Shown: positions 1-7,117 of the stretch, in pieces
How positions within the stretch are numbered: the first letter of the stretch is position 1
Layout of the letters: each line of letters opens with the position of its first letter
Source: JAXDLW01 sp050998755
Lineage (GTDB): Bacteria; Chloroflexota; Dormibacteria; DASZGP01
Length of the DNA stretch: 14,281 nucleotides
Assembly (NCBI GenBank): GCA_050998755.1
Contig: JBPCPW010000097.1
Location: 1-14,281 of the forward strand
Direction of reading: 5' to 3'
Program-made: the position numbers and the translations under genes
The notes under the pieces: model-generated
What the model was told of the DNA's origin: nothing
What the model saw: the letters and a program-made list of their open reading frames with translations, nothing else
Database searches by the model: none

Positions 1-80
1 ACGCCCGATACGGGCGTCGCCGGCTTCGCCCGCTGCGCGGGGCTGCGCGCCTCCCTCACGCACCTATAGGTGCGCTCGGT
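1..80. repeat. Hairpin-rich intergenic element, copy A
   Basis: Three potential stem-loops lie in tandem before korA. Positions 1-7/11-17 pair perfectly (ACGCCCG/CGGGCGT, loop ATA). Positions 28-33/37-43 pair with one bulge. Positions 59-74 form a 16-bp perfect palindrome, CGCACCTATAGGTGCG. The minus-strand reading around the palindrome (GAGCGC, stem, CGTGAG, GAG) matches the layout of a second element at about 10795-10876. No coding frame here looks genuine. It could be a dispersed structured repeat or the terminator region of a gene left of the window. The rest of the leader up to 204 shows only a weak promoter-like pair (TTAGAC at 156-161 and TAGTTT at 179-184). Confidence 0.45.
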
Positions 81-204
81 CCGGTGCTCACCCGGCTCCT
101 TCGTCTCGAACGTCCATCATCCCAATCTGCGGCGCCCGGATCGGTGGATCCCGTCTTAGACTCTCAGGGTCCGACTCGTAGTTTGAGGGGTCCGCCACAG
201 AACT

Positions 205-2097
205 TTGCTCGCGCAGGAAGAAGCCGCCACCGCCACCAGCAAGCCAATCGTCAACGATTTCACCTTCCAGGCCGCGACGATCAACGGCTCGGGCAGCCAG
301 TCCTCGAACCTGATCATCGCCCGCACCATCTTCTCGATGGGTATCCCGGTCTCTCCCAAGAACGTCTTCCCTTCCAACATCGAAGGCCTGCCGACCTGGT
401 TCTCGATCCGCCTCAGCCCCGATGGCTACCAGTGCCGGACCGACGACGTCGATGTCCTGGTCGCGCTCAACCCCACCACGTGGCAGCGCGACATCCAGGG
501 CGTCAACAGCGGCGCGGCGGTGATCCACGAGGCCACCTACCCGGTTGTCGGCAACATGAAGCGCGAGGACGTCAACTACTACGCGGTCCCCTTCCACAAG
601 ATCGGCCAGGAGAATGTCGACAACCCTGACCTGCGCAAATACCTGACCAACATGATCTATGTCGGCACCGTCGCCTGGCTCCTGGGCATACCGATCGACA
701 CCGTCGAGAAGTCGCTGGCGCAGCAGTTCGCCAAGAAGCCCAAGGTCATACCGTCGAACATGAAGATGATCCAGATCGGCCTGGACTACATGGCGGCCAA
801 TCACCAGAAACACGATGCATACACGGTCAAACCCATGAAGGGCAGGACCGAGGGCAAGATCCTCATCGAGGGCAACGAGTCGCTGGCGCTGGGGGCGATC
901 ATGGGTGGCTGCACGGTCGCCGCCTGGTACCCCATCACTCCCTCCTCCAGTGTCTGCGAGAACCTCAACGCGCTGGCCGACAAGTACCGCGTCGACGCCA
1001 AGACGGGCGAGAAGAAGATCGCCGTCATCCAGGCGGAGGACGAGCTGGCGGCGATTGGGATGGTCATCGGCGCCGGTTGGGCGGGGGCGCGGGCGATGAC
1101 CGCCACCTCGGGCCCGGGTCTCTCATTGATGGCGGAGTTCGCCGGCCTGGCCTACTACGCCGAGGTCCCCTCGGTGGTCATGGACATCCAGCGCATCGGT
1201 CCCTCCACCGGCCTCCCGACGCGGACCTCGCAGGCCGACATCGAGTTCGCCCACCTGCTCTCGCACGGCGACACCAAGCACGTGGTCCTGCTCCCGGCAA
1301 CCGTCGAGGAGTGCTATGAGATGAGCCAGCTTTCGTTTGACCTCGCCGAGCGGCTGCAGACCGTGATCTTTGTGCTCAGTGACCTCGACCTTGGGATGAA
1401 CCTCTGGATGTCCGACAAGTTCAAGTACCCGGAGAAGAAGTTCGACCGCGGGAAGGTGCTCAGCGCCAAGGACTTGGAGCGCATCGGAGAGTGGGGCCGC
1501 TACAAGGACGTCGACGACGACGGCATCCCGTGGCGTACCCTGCCCGGCACCAACCACCCTTCGGCCGGTTACTTCACCCGCGGCTCGGGGCACGACGAGT
1601 ACGCCAACTACACCGAACTGCCCGAGGTCTACGAGCGGGTGATGGACCGGCTGAAGAAGAAGTACAAGGCAGCCCGGAAATACATGCCCAAGCCGGTGAT
1701 CGAGGATGATGGCAACGAGGTGGGCATCATCGCCTACGGCACCACCCACCATGCCGCCGTGGAGGCCCGCAAGCGGCTCGCCGACCGCGGGCTCAAGACC
1801 GACTACTGCCGGGTGCGTTCGATCCCCCACCCGCAGGAGGTGATGAAGTTCATCGTCCGCCACAAGCGGGTCTACGTGATCGATCAGAACCGCGACGGCC
1901 AGATGTACGACCTCTTGCGCCTGACCCTCAACCCGACCCAGGACAACCTGTTGTCAGTCCGGCACTACGACGGCACCCCGATCCCGGCGAGAGCGATCGT
2001 GGCCCCGATATTAATTGAAGAGGGCATCGCGTCGCAGTCAGAGTTCGAACGAGCGCGACAGGTTTACGCCCTGCCCGTGGAGGCGGCCAACGCATGA
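205..2097 (+). CDS. korA: 2-oxoacid:ferredoxin oxidoreductase, fused gamma-alpha subunit (KorA type)
   Basis: This 630-residue protein is the alpha chain of a ferredoxin-dependent 2-oxoacid oxidoreductase, most likely 2-oxoglutarate, which interconverts 2-oxoglutarate plus CoA with succinyl-CoA, CO2 and reduced ferredoxin in the cytoplasm. Residues about 14-195 form the gamma domain, with a Gly/Ser-rich GSGSQSSN stretch. From about residue 222 the pyrimidine-binding alpha domain follows, with the family signature YPITP at 242-246 and an AEDELAAIG segment after it. The C-terminal third is the transketolase-C-like domain. Length fits fused KorA proteins (about 600-650). The start is TTG at 205: it is the only start codon between an in-frame stop (184-186) and the conserved gamma domain. 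The candidate SD, GAGGGG at 185-190, is rather distant. The stop overlaps the korB ATG (ATGA), so translation is probably coupled. Substrate choice (2-oxoglutarate, pyruvate or another 2-oxoacid) cannot be fixed from sequence alone. Confidence 0.93.
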   Translation: MLAQEEAATATSKPIVNDFTFQAATINGSGSQSSNLIIARTIFSMGIPVSPKNVFPSNIEGLPTWFSIRLSPDGYQCRTDDVDVLVALNPTTWQRDIQGVNSGAAVIHEATYPVVGNMKREDVNYYAVPFHKIGQENVDNPDLRKYLTNMIYVGTVAWLLGIPIDTVEKSLAQQFAKKPKVIPSNMKMIQIGLDYMAANHQKHDAYTVKPMKGRTEGKILIEGNESLALGAIMGGCTVAAWYPITPSSSVCENLNALADKYRVDAKTGEKKIAVIQAEDELAAIGMVIGAGWAGARAMTATSGPGLSLMAEFAGLAYYAEVPSVVMDIQRIGPSTGLPTRTSQADIEFAHLLSHGDTKHVVLLPATVEECYEMSQLSFDLAERLQTVIFVLSDLDLGMNLWMSDKFKYPEKKFDRGKVLSAKDLERIGEWGRYKDVDDDGIPWRTLPGTNHPSAGYFTRGSGHDEYANYTELPEVYERVMDRLKKKYKAARKYMPKPVIEDDGNEVGIIAYGTTHHAAVEARKRLADRGLKTDYCRVRSIPHPQEVMKFIVRHKRVYVIDQNRDGQMYDLLRLTLNPTQDNLLSVRHYDGTPIPARAIVAPILIEEGIASQSEFERARQVYALPVEAANA

Positions 2098-3353
2098 GCA
2101 AGCGCGACGAGAAGAATGGCAAGCAGGACGAGGTGGGTCACGACAGCACTCCGCGCGTTGACGCCAGCCAGATCCAGTACCGCCAGAAGCCGCTCAATGA
2201 AGGACGCCGCCGTTCGGAGTCGGCCGCGCGTGGGTCCACCAGCGGGACCGAGCAGGATGACGACGACACAGTAAACGGCGCCCAGAAGGCCGGCGCCGCC
2301 CCCGGTGCCGGTCCCAAGGCCGAGGTTCATGGGACCGACGGCCACAACCACGTGAACCTGCTGCGGGAGTCCTACAAGGGCGCCCAGACCACCCTCTGCG
2401 CCGGCTGCGGGCACAACGCCATCACCAACCACATCATCAAGGCGCTATTCGAATATGGAGTCGAACCCTACAAGCTGGCCAAGATGTCGGGCATCGGTTG
2501 TTCGTCGAAGGCGCCCGCCTACTTCGTCAGCCAGAGCCATGGCTTCAACAGTGTCCACGGGCGCATGCCGTCAGTGGCCACCGGGGCCAAGCTGGCCAAC
2601 CGCGACCTGATCGCGATGGGCATCAGCGGCGACGGGGATACCGCGTCGATCGGCCTGGGGCAGTTCTGCCACATGGTCCGCCGCAACGTGAACATGGTCT
2701 ATCTGTGCGAGAACAACGGAGTCTACGGCCTGACCAAGGGCCAGTTCTCGGCGACCGCGGACATGGGCTCGCTGCAGAAGGGAGGCAAGCCGAACGAATT
2801 CGAGACCATCGACATCTGCGGCCTCGCAGTTGAGCTCGGGGCGTCGTTTGTGGCGCGCTCGTTCTCTGGGGACGGCAAGCAGCTGGTACCGCTGATCAAG
2901 GCTGCGCTGGCCCATCGCGGAACCGCGATCCTGGACATCATCAGCCCCTGTGTCACCTTCAACGACCACGAGGGCTCGACCAAGAGCTACAAGTACGTCA
3001 AGGCCCACGACGTCGCCATCCAGGACCTCGACTTCATCCCCTTCTTCGAGAATATCGAGGCCGACTACGAGCCGGGAACCAAGTCTGACGTGGTGCTGCA
3101 CGATGGCTCTCACCTCCACCTGCACAAGCTGGCCGAGGACTACGACCCCACCGACCGGATCGGCGCGCTGCGGGTGATCCACGAGGCCCGGGCCAAGGGC
3201 GAGGTGCTCACCGGACTGCTCTATGTCAAGACCGAGGCCAAGGACCTGGCGACCCTGGAGAACATCCCCCAGAAGCCGCTGCGCGATTACACCGAGAGCG
3301 AGCTGCGGCCCTCCAAGGACGCGTTCGACGCCCTGATGAAGGAGTACGCCTAG
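2094..3353 (+). CDS. korB: 2-oxoacid:ferredoxin oxidoreductase, TPP-binding beta subunit (KorB type)
   Basis: The 419-residue beta subunit binds thiamine pyrophosphate and a [4Fe-4S] cluster and forms the active enzyme with KorA. The TPP motif begins at GDGD (179-182) and ends at the NN pair (207-208), followed by VYGLTKGQ. Four Cys are placed as cluster ligands: C102 and C105 in CAGCGH, C136 in GIGCSS and C286 in SPCVTF. The ATG at 2094 overlaps the korA stop by ATGA. The catalytic part begins only near residue 88. The first ~85 residues are charged, low-complexity and probably disordered, which makes this chain longer than usual KorB proteins (about 280-370). No ferredoxin or delta-subunit gene lies in the window, so the electron acceptor must be encoded elsewhere. 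The stop is only 22 bp from the convergent cpaF stop. Confidence 0.93.
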   Translation: MSKRDEKNGKQDEVGHDSTPRVDASQIQYRQKPLNEGRRRSESAARGSTSGTEQDDDDTVNGAQKAGAAPGAGPKAEVHGTDGHNHVNLLRESYKGAQTTLCAGCGHNAITNHIIKALFEYGVEPYKLAKMSGIGCSSKAPAYFVSQSHGFNSVHGRMPSVATGAKLANRDLIAMGISGDGDTASIGLGQFCHMVRRNVNMVYLCENNGVYGLTKGQFSATADMGSLQKGGKPNEFETIDICGLAVELGASFVARSFSGDGKQLVPLIKAALAHRGTAILDIISPCVTFNDHEGSTKSYKYVKAHDVAIQDLDFIPFFENIEADYEPGTKSDVVLHDGSHLHLHKLAEDYDPTDRIGALRVIHEARAKGEVLTGLLYVKTEAKDLATLENIPQKPLRDYTESELRPSKDAFDALMKEYA

Positions 3354-3375
3354 CCCAGCGACGCTTGGATCCGAC

Positions 3376-4512
3376 CTACCATTGCGACCGGCGCTCGGGG
3401 AACATCTCCTGCAGCGCCGCAGGCAGCCGCACGCCGCGCTCGGCCAGCTTCTGCAGGGTGGCCGGCCGAACCCCGGTCGACCGGAACTCGCCAACGATCT
3501 TGCCGTTTTCATCAGCACCCATCGCCTGGTACGTGAAGATGTCCTGGAGGACGATCTTCTCCCCCTCCATGCCCAGCAGCTCGGTGATCGCGGTGACCTT
3601 GCGCGACCCATCCCGGAGCCGGTTGAGCTGGACGACGATGTTGAGGGCGGCGGCGATCTGCTGGCGGATGGCCGACATCGGCAGGTCCATGCCGGCCATC
3701 AGGACCAGTGTCTCGAGCCGCGATAGTGCGTCGCGAGGGCTGTTGGAGTGGACGGTGGTAAGCGAGCCGTCGTGCCCGGTGTTCATCGCCTGGAGCATGT
3801 CGAAGGCCTCGCCGCTACGGCACTCGCCGACCACGATGCGGTCGGGGCGCATGCGCAGGCTGTTCACCACCAGGTCGCGAATCGGCACGCGCCCGGTGCC
3901 GTTGGGACCGGCCGGGCGAGACTCCAGCCGGACCACGTGCCACTGCTTCAGCTGAAGCTCGGCGGCGTCCTCGATCGTCACGATGCGCTCGTCATCGGGG
4001 ATGAAGCCGCTCAAAACGTTGAGCAGGGTGGTCTTCCCGGTCCCTGTACCGCCAGAGACAATGATGTTGCACTTGGCCAGGACGCAGGTTTCGAGGAATG
4101 CGGCAGCCTCCGCCGACATCGTGCCGAAACCGATTAGGTCACTGGCCTTGAGCGGGTCGGTGGCGAATTTACGGATGGTCAGCAGGGGTCCGTCAAGCGC
4201 CAGCGGCGGGATGACCGCGTTGACGCGGGACCCGTCTGCCAGGCGCGCGTCGCACAGCGGACTGGCATCGTTGATCTGACGCCCGATCGACTTGACGATG
4301 AAGGTGATGACGTCGAGAAGCTGCTGCTCGCTCTCGAAGCGGACGCTGGAGCGCAGGAGCTGTCCATTCTGCTCAACGACCACGGTGTCCGGGCCGTTGA
4401 CCATGATCTCGGTCACCGATGGGTCGTTGAGCATTGCCCCCAACGGGCCGAGTGCGCGGTAGTACTCGGCCATGTCGACCTCTCGCGCGACCGCAACCAA
4501 CTGCTCGGCCAT
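3376..4512 (-). CDS. cpaF: CpaF/TadA-family secretion ATPase
   Basis: This 378-residue cytoplasmic hexameric ATPase belongs to the type II/IV secretion superfamily, CpaF/TadA branch, which powers Tad pilus assembly. The N-terminal domain (about 15-115) contains the typical EIMVNGPD segment. Walker A is GGTGTGKT (154-161), the Asp box lies near RIVTIEDAAEL (from 176), Walker B is RIVVGE with E230, and the His box is GHDGSLTTVH (246-255). All catalytic elements are intact. ATG at 4512 is supported by a very good ribosome binding site (4522-4527) nine bases upstream. tadB/tadC membrane partners normally follow cpaF, but here the next gene downstream is the convergent korB, so this is an orphan ATPase within the window. 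It may serve a pilus locus elsewhere or another secretion machine. Confidence 0.92.
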   Translation of the reverse strand: MAEQLVAVAREVDMAEYYRALGPLGAMLNDPSVTEIMVNGPDTVVVEQNGQLLRSSVRFESEQQLLDVITFIVKSIGRQINDASPLCDARLADGSRVNAVIPPLALDGPLLTIRKFATDPLKASDLIGFGTMSAEAAAFLETCVLAKCNIIVSGGTGTGKTTLLNVLSGFIPDDERIVTIEDAAELQLKQWHVVRLESRPAGPNGTGRVPIRDLVVNSLRMRPDRIVVGECRSGEAFDMLQAMNTGHDGSLTTVHSNSPRDALSRLETLVLMAGMDLPMSAIRQQIAAALNIVVQLNRLRDGSRKVTAITELLGMEGEKIVLQDIFTYQAMGADENGKIVGEFRSTGVRPATLQKLAERGVRLPAALQEMFPERRSQW

Positions 4513-4521
4513 CAGGCTAAC

Positions 4522-4527
4522 CCTCCT
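4522..4527 (-). promoter_or_regulatory. Strong ribosome binding site of cpaF
   Basis: The minus strand reads AGGAGG nine bases before the ATG at 4512. It fixes the cpaF start against an internal in-frame ATG 13 codons later, and it is one of the few clear SD sequences in the window. Confidence 0.75.
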
Positions 4528-4551
4528 GGCGCGGCGCCTGCGCCCCGCCGG

Positions 4552-4582
4552 AATATCTGATTGAAGATTCTCTGGGTGTCAA
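4552..4582 (-). promoter_or_regulatory. Probable cpaF promoter
   Basis: A perfect TTGACA occurs on the minus strand at 4582-4577. With a long 19-bp spacer it is followed by GATATT (4557-4552), which matches TATAAT at four of six positions. Transcription would start near 4545, leaving a leader of about 30 nt that contains the AGGAGG site. The spacer is longer than optimal, so the -10 choice is uncertain. Confidence 0.45.
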
Positions 4583-4610
4583 CTTACAGATTCGCTCGCG
4601 GGCCTATCAT
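4583..4610 (+). promoter_or_regulatory. Probable promoter of the PrmC-related gene
   Basis: CTTACA (4583-4588, four of six matches to the -35 consensus), a 16-bp spacer and TATCAT (4605-4610, five of six matches to TATAAT) lie 27 bp before the ATG at 4638. The -35 box abuts the TTGACA of the divergent cpaF promoter, so polymerase binding on the two strands should be mutually exclusive. Confidence 0.45.
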
Positions 4611-4637
4611 CGGCGATCGGACAAGAGATGCGCAGAG

Positions 4638-5462
4638 ATGCAAAAGATAGTCAAGCAGGTTGACCCCACCGAGGACGCGGTCCGAACCACCCTGGCGCGT
4701 CTCGCCGCTGCCGGGTGCGTGCTACCCGGTGAGGAAGTCGCCGCCGCGCTCGCAGCCTGGGACGGGAGCGAATTGACCGAGATCCTGGCGCGCCTCACCG
4801 AGTACGCCGTCCGCCGCGAGCGCGGCGAGCCGCCCGCTTACATCCTTGGTGGGACGCCCTTCCTGGGTACCTGGATCAAGGTCGGCCGGGGAGCGTTTGT
4901 CCCGAGACCGTGGACCCAGGCCGTTGCGAGAAAAGCGATCGACCTGCTGCCTCCAGGCGGCAATGCCGTCGACATCGGCACCGGCGCCGGGGCGGTGGCC
5001 GCAGCGATCGCGCTTGCCTCCCCCGCCTCCCATCTATGGGCCACCGAGATCGACCCCGCGGCGATGACCTGGGCGCGCATCAACCTCGGCGCGCTGGCCA
5101 ACGTCACGCTGTTGCAGGGCGACCTCTTCGGCCCGCTTCCGCCCGACCTCGAGGGCGCAGTCGACATCGTCGCCGGGTGCCTACCCTACGTTCCCACCGC
5201 CGCCGTCGCCGATCTCCCCAGGGACTTCCGCGAGCACGAGCCGGCGGTGGCATTCGACGGAGGGTCGGATGGCCTCGGCATTGTCGGCCGGGCCCTGGCC
5301 GAGGCCACGACATGGTTGCGCCCCGGCGGATGGGTCGTCCTCGAGGTCGGCGCCCGCCAGGGCGCCCGAGCGATCGAACTGTCTGAGGCAATGGGCTACG
5401 TGGAGTGCGTCGCCGCCAGGGACGAGGACGGCGACGACGCGATGATCATCGCCCGCCGCTGA
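4638..5462 (+). CDS. PrmC/HemK-related SAM methyltransferase with altered catalytic motif
   Basis: The 274-residue protein aligns by eye over its full length with the PrmC family (protein-(glutamine-N5) methyltransferases). It has an N-terminal helical domain (about 8-85) ending in PAYILG, a VPRP segment, SAM-binding motif I DIGTGAG (112-118), the acidic ATEIDP strand, and the C-terminal segments EHEPAVAFDGGSDGLG and LRPGGWVVLEVG. The motif corresponding to NPPY, which holds the Gln substrate (NAPY in PrmC-related paralogues), reads CLPY (181-184): Asn is replaced by Cys. It is therefore more likely a paralogue of unknown substrate, or a catalytically impaired one, than true PrmC. No release-factor gene is adjacent. 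The start ATG at 4638 has a weak SD (GCAGAG). Confidence 0.8.
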   Translation: MQKIVKQVDPTEDAVRTTLARLAAAGCVLPGEEVAAALAAWDGSELTEILARLTEYAVRRERGEPPAYILGGTPFLGTWIKVGRGAFVPRPWTQAVARKAIDLLPPGGNAVDIGTGAGAVAAAIALASPASHLWATEIDPAAMTWARINLGALANVTLLQGDLFGPLPPDLEGAVDIVAGCLPYVPTAAVADLPRDFREHEPAVAFDGGSDGLGIVGRALAEATTWLRPGGWVVLEVGARQGARAIELSEAMGYVECVAARDEDGDDAMIIARR

Positions 5463-5472
5463 ACAGCCGTGT

Positions 5473-5856
5473 GTGAGGTCACGAGCGGGGTCTACGAAGT
5501 TCCCATTCTCGAAGCCTGCCACCGTCAGCCAGGTGCTGGCCGATGGCGACATCATCGCCGCCGCCGGGCTCAGCGCCGTCCTGACGCCGGGCCACACCGT
5601 CGGGCACGTCTCGTACCTGCACCCGGCATCCGGCACACTCTTCGTTGGAGACGCCGCGGCGCTCTCTCCCCGTAAGCACCTGACCCTGCCCGTTGGCGAT
5701 CACGACGAGGACCCGGCCGCAACCATCGCAAGTATCGAAAAGATGGCGGGATTCAACTTCGAGACGGCGTGCTCCGGACACGGTGGCACAATCTCCCGCG
5801 ACGCCAGGGTTCGTATGCGCGAGTTCGCGGAGAAAGTGGCAACCAGGGTTCACTGA
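5473..5856 (+). pseudogene. Metallo-beta-lactamase-fold hydrolase, C-terminal remnant
   Basis: The reading frame encodes only the second half of an MBL-fold hydrolase. Visible are the third metal-binding motif TPGHTVGHVSY (H41), the bridging Asp in LFVGD (D60) and the final SGHGG His (H103). The HxHxDH motif that binds most of the dinuclear metal site, and the whole first alpha-beta half, are absent. There is no room for them: the PrmC-related gene ends 10 bp upstream. The nominal GTG at 5473 has no SD. I read it as a 5'-truncated gene left by a deletion, whose right breakpoint lies near 5490-5540. A stable short product cannot be excluded, but it should not be an active hydrolase. Confidence 0.65.
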
Positions 5857-5922
5857 TGGCGTCGCCTACCCTTCCCCACTCCCACTCGGAGCAGAACCCT
5901 GGAATGGACGTTGTCCTCGGGG

Positions 5923-6699
5923 CTATTCGAGGACGGCTCGCCAGAGCTCTTCGGCAGGCCAGCGCATCGCCCATTCGGCCGGCACGTAGTTGTAGCGTTC
6001 GTGGTCGATCGCGTTCTCTGGGGCATAGATCTCCACCAGGTCAAGGACACGGAAGCCGCTGTCGCGCAGCAGGCGGAAGAGGTCGCCGTGGCCGAGGTGG
6101 AACTCGACGCCTGGGTCGTCGTCGGCCCACTCCAGCCGGTTCATCCCGTGCTGCGGGCGCAGGAGGCGCTCGCCGACCTTGCCGGTGTCAGGCATGCACA
6201 GAACAGAGAGCGTGGAGTTGCGAAGGAACACCAGCTCGCCGCCGCGGCGCAGCAATCGTGCCGCCTCGGGGATCCACTTGTACGGATCGCACCAGATGGA
6301 GGCGCCGTACTCCGAGACCGCGAGGTCGAACGTTTCACGCGGCAGCGGGACCGACTCGGCATTGGCCTCGATGAGCTCGAGTCTCATGTCGAGCCTCTCG
6401 TTCAGCCGCCGTGCCGTGTCGAGCTGCGCCGGTGTTATGTCAATCCCGACCACCCGTCGCGCTCCACGCCGCTTGATCCATGCCGCTATGTATGCGGTGC
6501 CGCAGCCGAGCTCGATGACGTCTCTGTCGCGGAGGTCGGGAAGAACGCGAACGCTCGACTCCGGCGTTGACCACACGCCCCACGTGACGTCTTGCTGCGC
6601 CCACATGCGTTCTGCCCACGCGTCCGTGTAATCGGCGTTGGCCTTCGTCCACGAGTCGCGGTTGACGCTGATGTAGTCGGGCACGTCGGCAGGAGGCAT
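5923..6699 (-). CDS. Class I SAM-dependent methyltransferase
   Basis: A complete Methyltransf_11-type enzyme of about 258 residues. Motif I is VIELGCGTAYIA (near 65 from the N-terminus), followed by the GID acidic turn, the AESVPLP motif-III region and the FDLAVSEYG strand. The C-terminal part, rich in Trp and Tyr, probably forms the substrate lid. The small-molecule or protein substrate is not recognisable. A GTG at 6708 could extend it by three codons. I prefer ATG at 6699 because a TATAGT box lies exactly seven bases upstream and overlaps the GTG, implying a leaderless mRNA. The gene converges with the MBL remnant, and no partner gene shares its strand nearby. Confidence 0.85.
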   Translation of the reverse strand: MPPADVPDYISVNRDSWTKANADYTDAWAERMWAQQDVTWGVWSTPESSVRVLPDLRDRDVIELGCGTAYIAAWIKRRGARRVVGIDITPAQLDTARRLNERLDMRLELIEANAESVPLPRETFDLAVSEYGASIWCDPYKWIPEAARLLRRGGELVFLRNSTLSVLCMPDTGKVGERLLRPQHGMNRLEWADDDPGVEFHLGHGDLFRLLRDSGFRVLDLVEIYAPENAIDHERYNYVPAEWAMRWPAEELWRAVLE

Positions 6700-6706
6700 G
6701 ACCGGC

Positions 6707-6712
6707 ACTATA
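6707..6712 (-). promoter_or_regulatory. -10 box for leaderless methyltransferase mRNA
   Basis: TATAGT on the minus strand ends seven bases before the ATG at 6699, placing the transcription start on the start codon itself. No SD precedes this ATG. No convincing -35 is visible at 16-18 bp. Confidence 0.5.
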
Positions 6713-6946
6713 CCGGGAGGCGGTGCGCAATCGGATGTCGTTGCGGCACCTGACCATGAGAGCGTCAGTGCATAAGGCCCGCCGCGTTACCTGCGTTACT
6801 GCAGTGGCATCCGCGGTGGTGACCAGCCTGCGTCAATGCCATTGTGTCGGATGAGCGAATGGTCGGGGCTCCCCTCTAGATCCAAGAAAAACGCGCTTGT
6901 GGTCACGGAGCAACACACCCAAAGATGGCGACGGCTCCGGCTCAAA
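6713..6946. other. Intergenic stretch without recognised gene
   Basis: About 230 bp between the methyltransferase promoter and a small antisense ORF. Open frames here are short and carry no family signature. One minus-strand frame contains FFLDLEGS, which faintly recalls an ACT-domain end, but the surroundings do not support it. The stretch is probably non-coding or eroded. Confidence 0.4.
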
Positions 6947-7084
6947 TCAGGGCCGCGGAAGGAACAGCACCCGCAGCACTTCCATGGTGCCCATAGCGGT
7001 GCCTGCGATAAAAAGGGCGGCACCTGACAGCCGGGTGACCAGGCCCAGGGCCGTCCACTTTGGCTTCTTCTGCTCCGCTCGCAT
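6947..7084 (-). CDS. Small single-pass membrane protein (45 aa), possibly a gene remnant
   Basis: From an ATG at 7084 the minus strand encodes 45 residues: a basic/polar start (MRAEQKKPKW), a hydrophobic segment from about residue 15 to 40, and the end LFLPRP. GC at third positions is very high, as in real genes of this window. A short GGAG lies four bases upstream of the ATG, which is tight for an SD. The frame stays open further upstream into the antisense of the GH3 fragment, so the ATG at 7084 is a choice. It may be the intact 3' end of a larger gene cut at the same junction that truncated the GH3 gene. No family is recognised. Confidence 0.35.
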   Translation of the reverse strand: MRAEQKKPKWTALGLVTRLSGAALFIAGTAMGTMEVLRVLFLPRP

Positions 7085-7117
7085 CGCTCCGAGGAAGGCG
7101 GCGATACCCCGCACACC

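Noticed and set aside
88..813. Minus-strand 241-residue frame opposite korA
   Set aside because: Repetitive Asp/Val/Arg composition typical of the antisense of GC-rich genes, while korA on the plus strand is unambiguous.
2571..3611. Long minus-strand frame opposite korB
   Set aside because: It mirrors the korB codon structure, has no domain signature and crosses the korB-cpaF junction, so it is a high-GC antisense shadow.
6797..6900. Minus-strand FFLDLEGS as a possible prephenate-dehydratase ACT-domain end
   Set aside because: Only a few residues match and neither flank continues the family. Considered coincidence.
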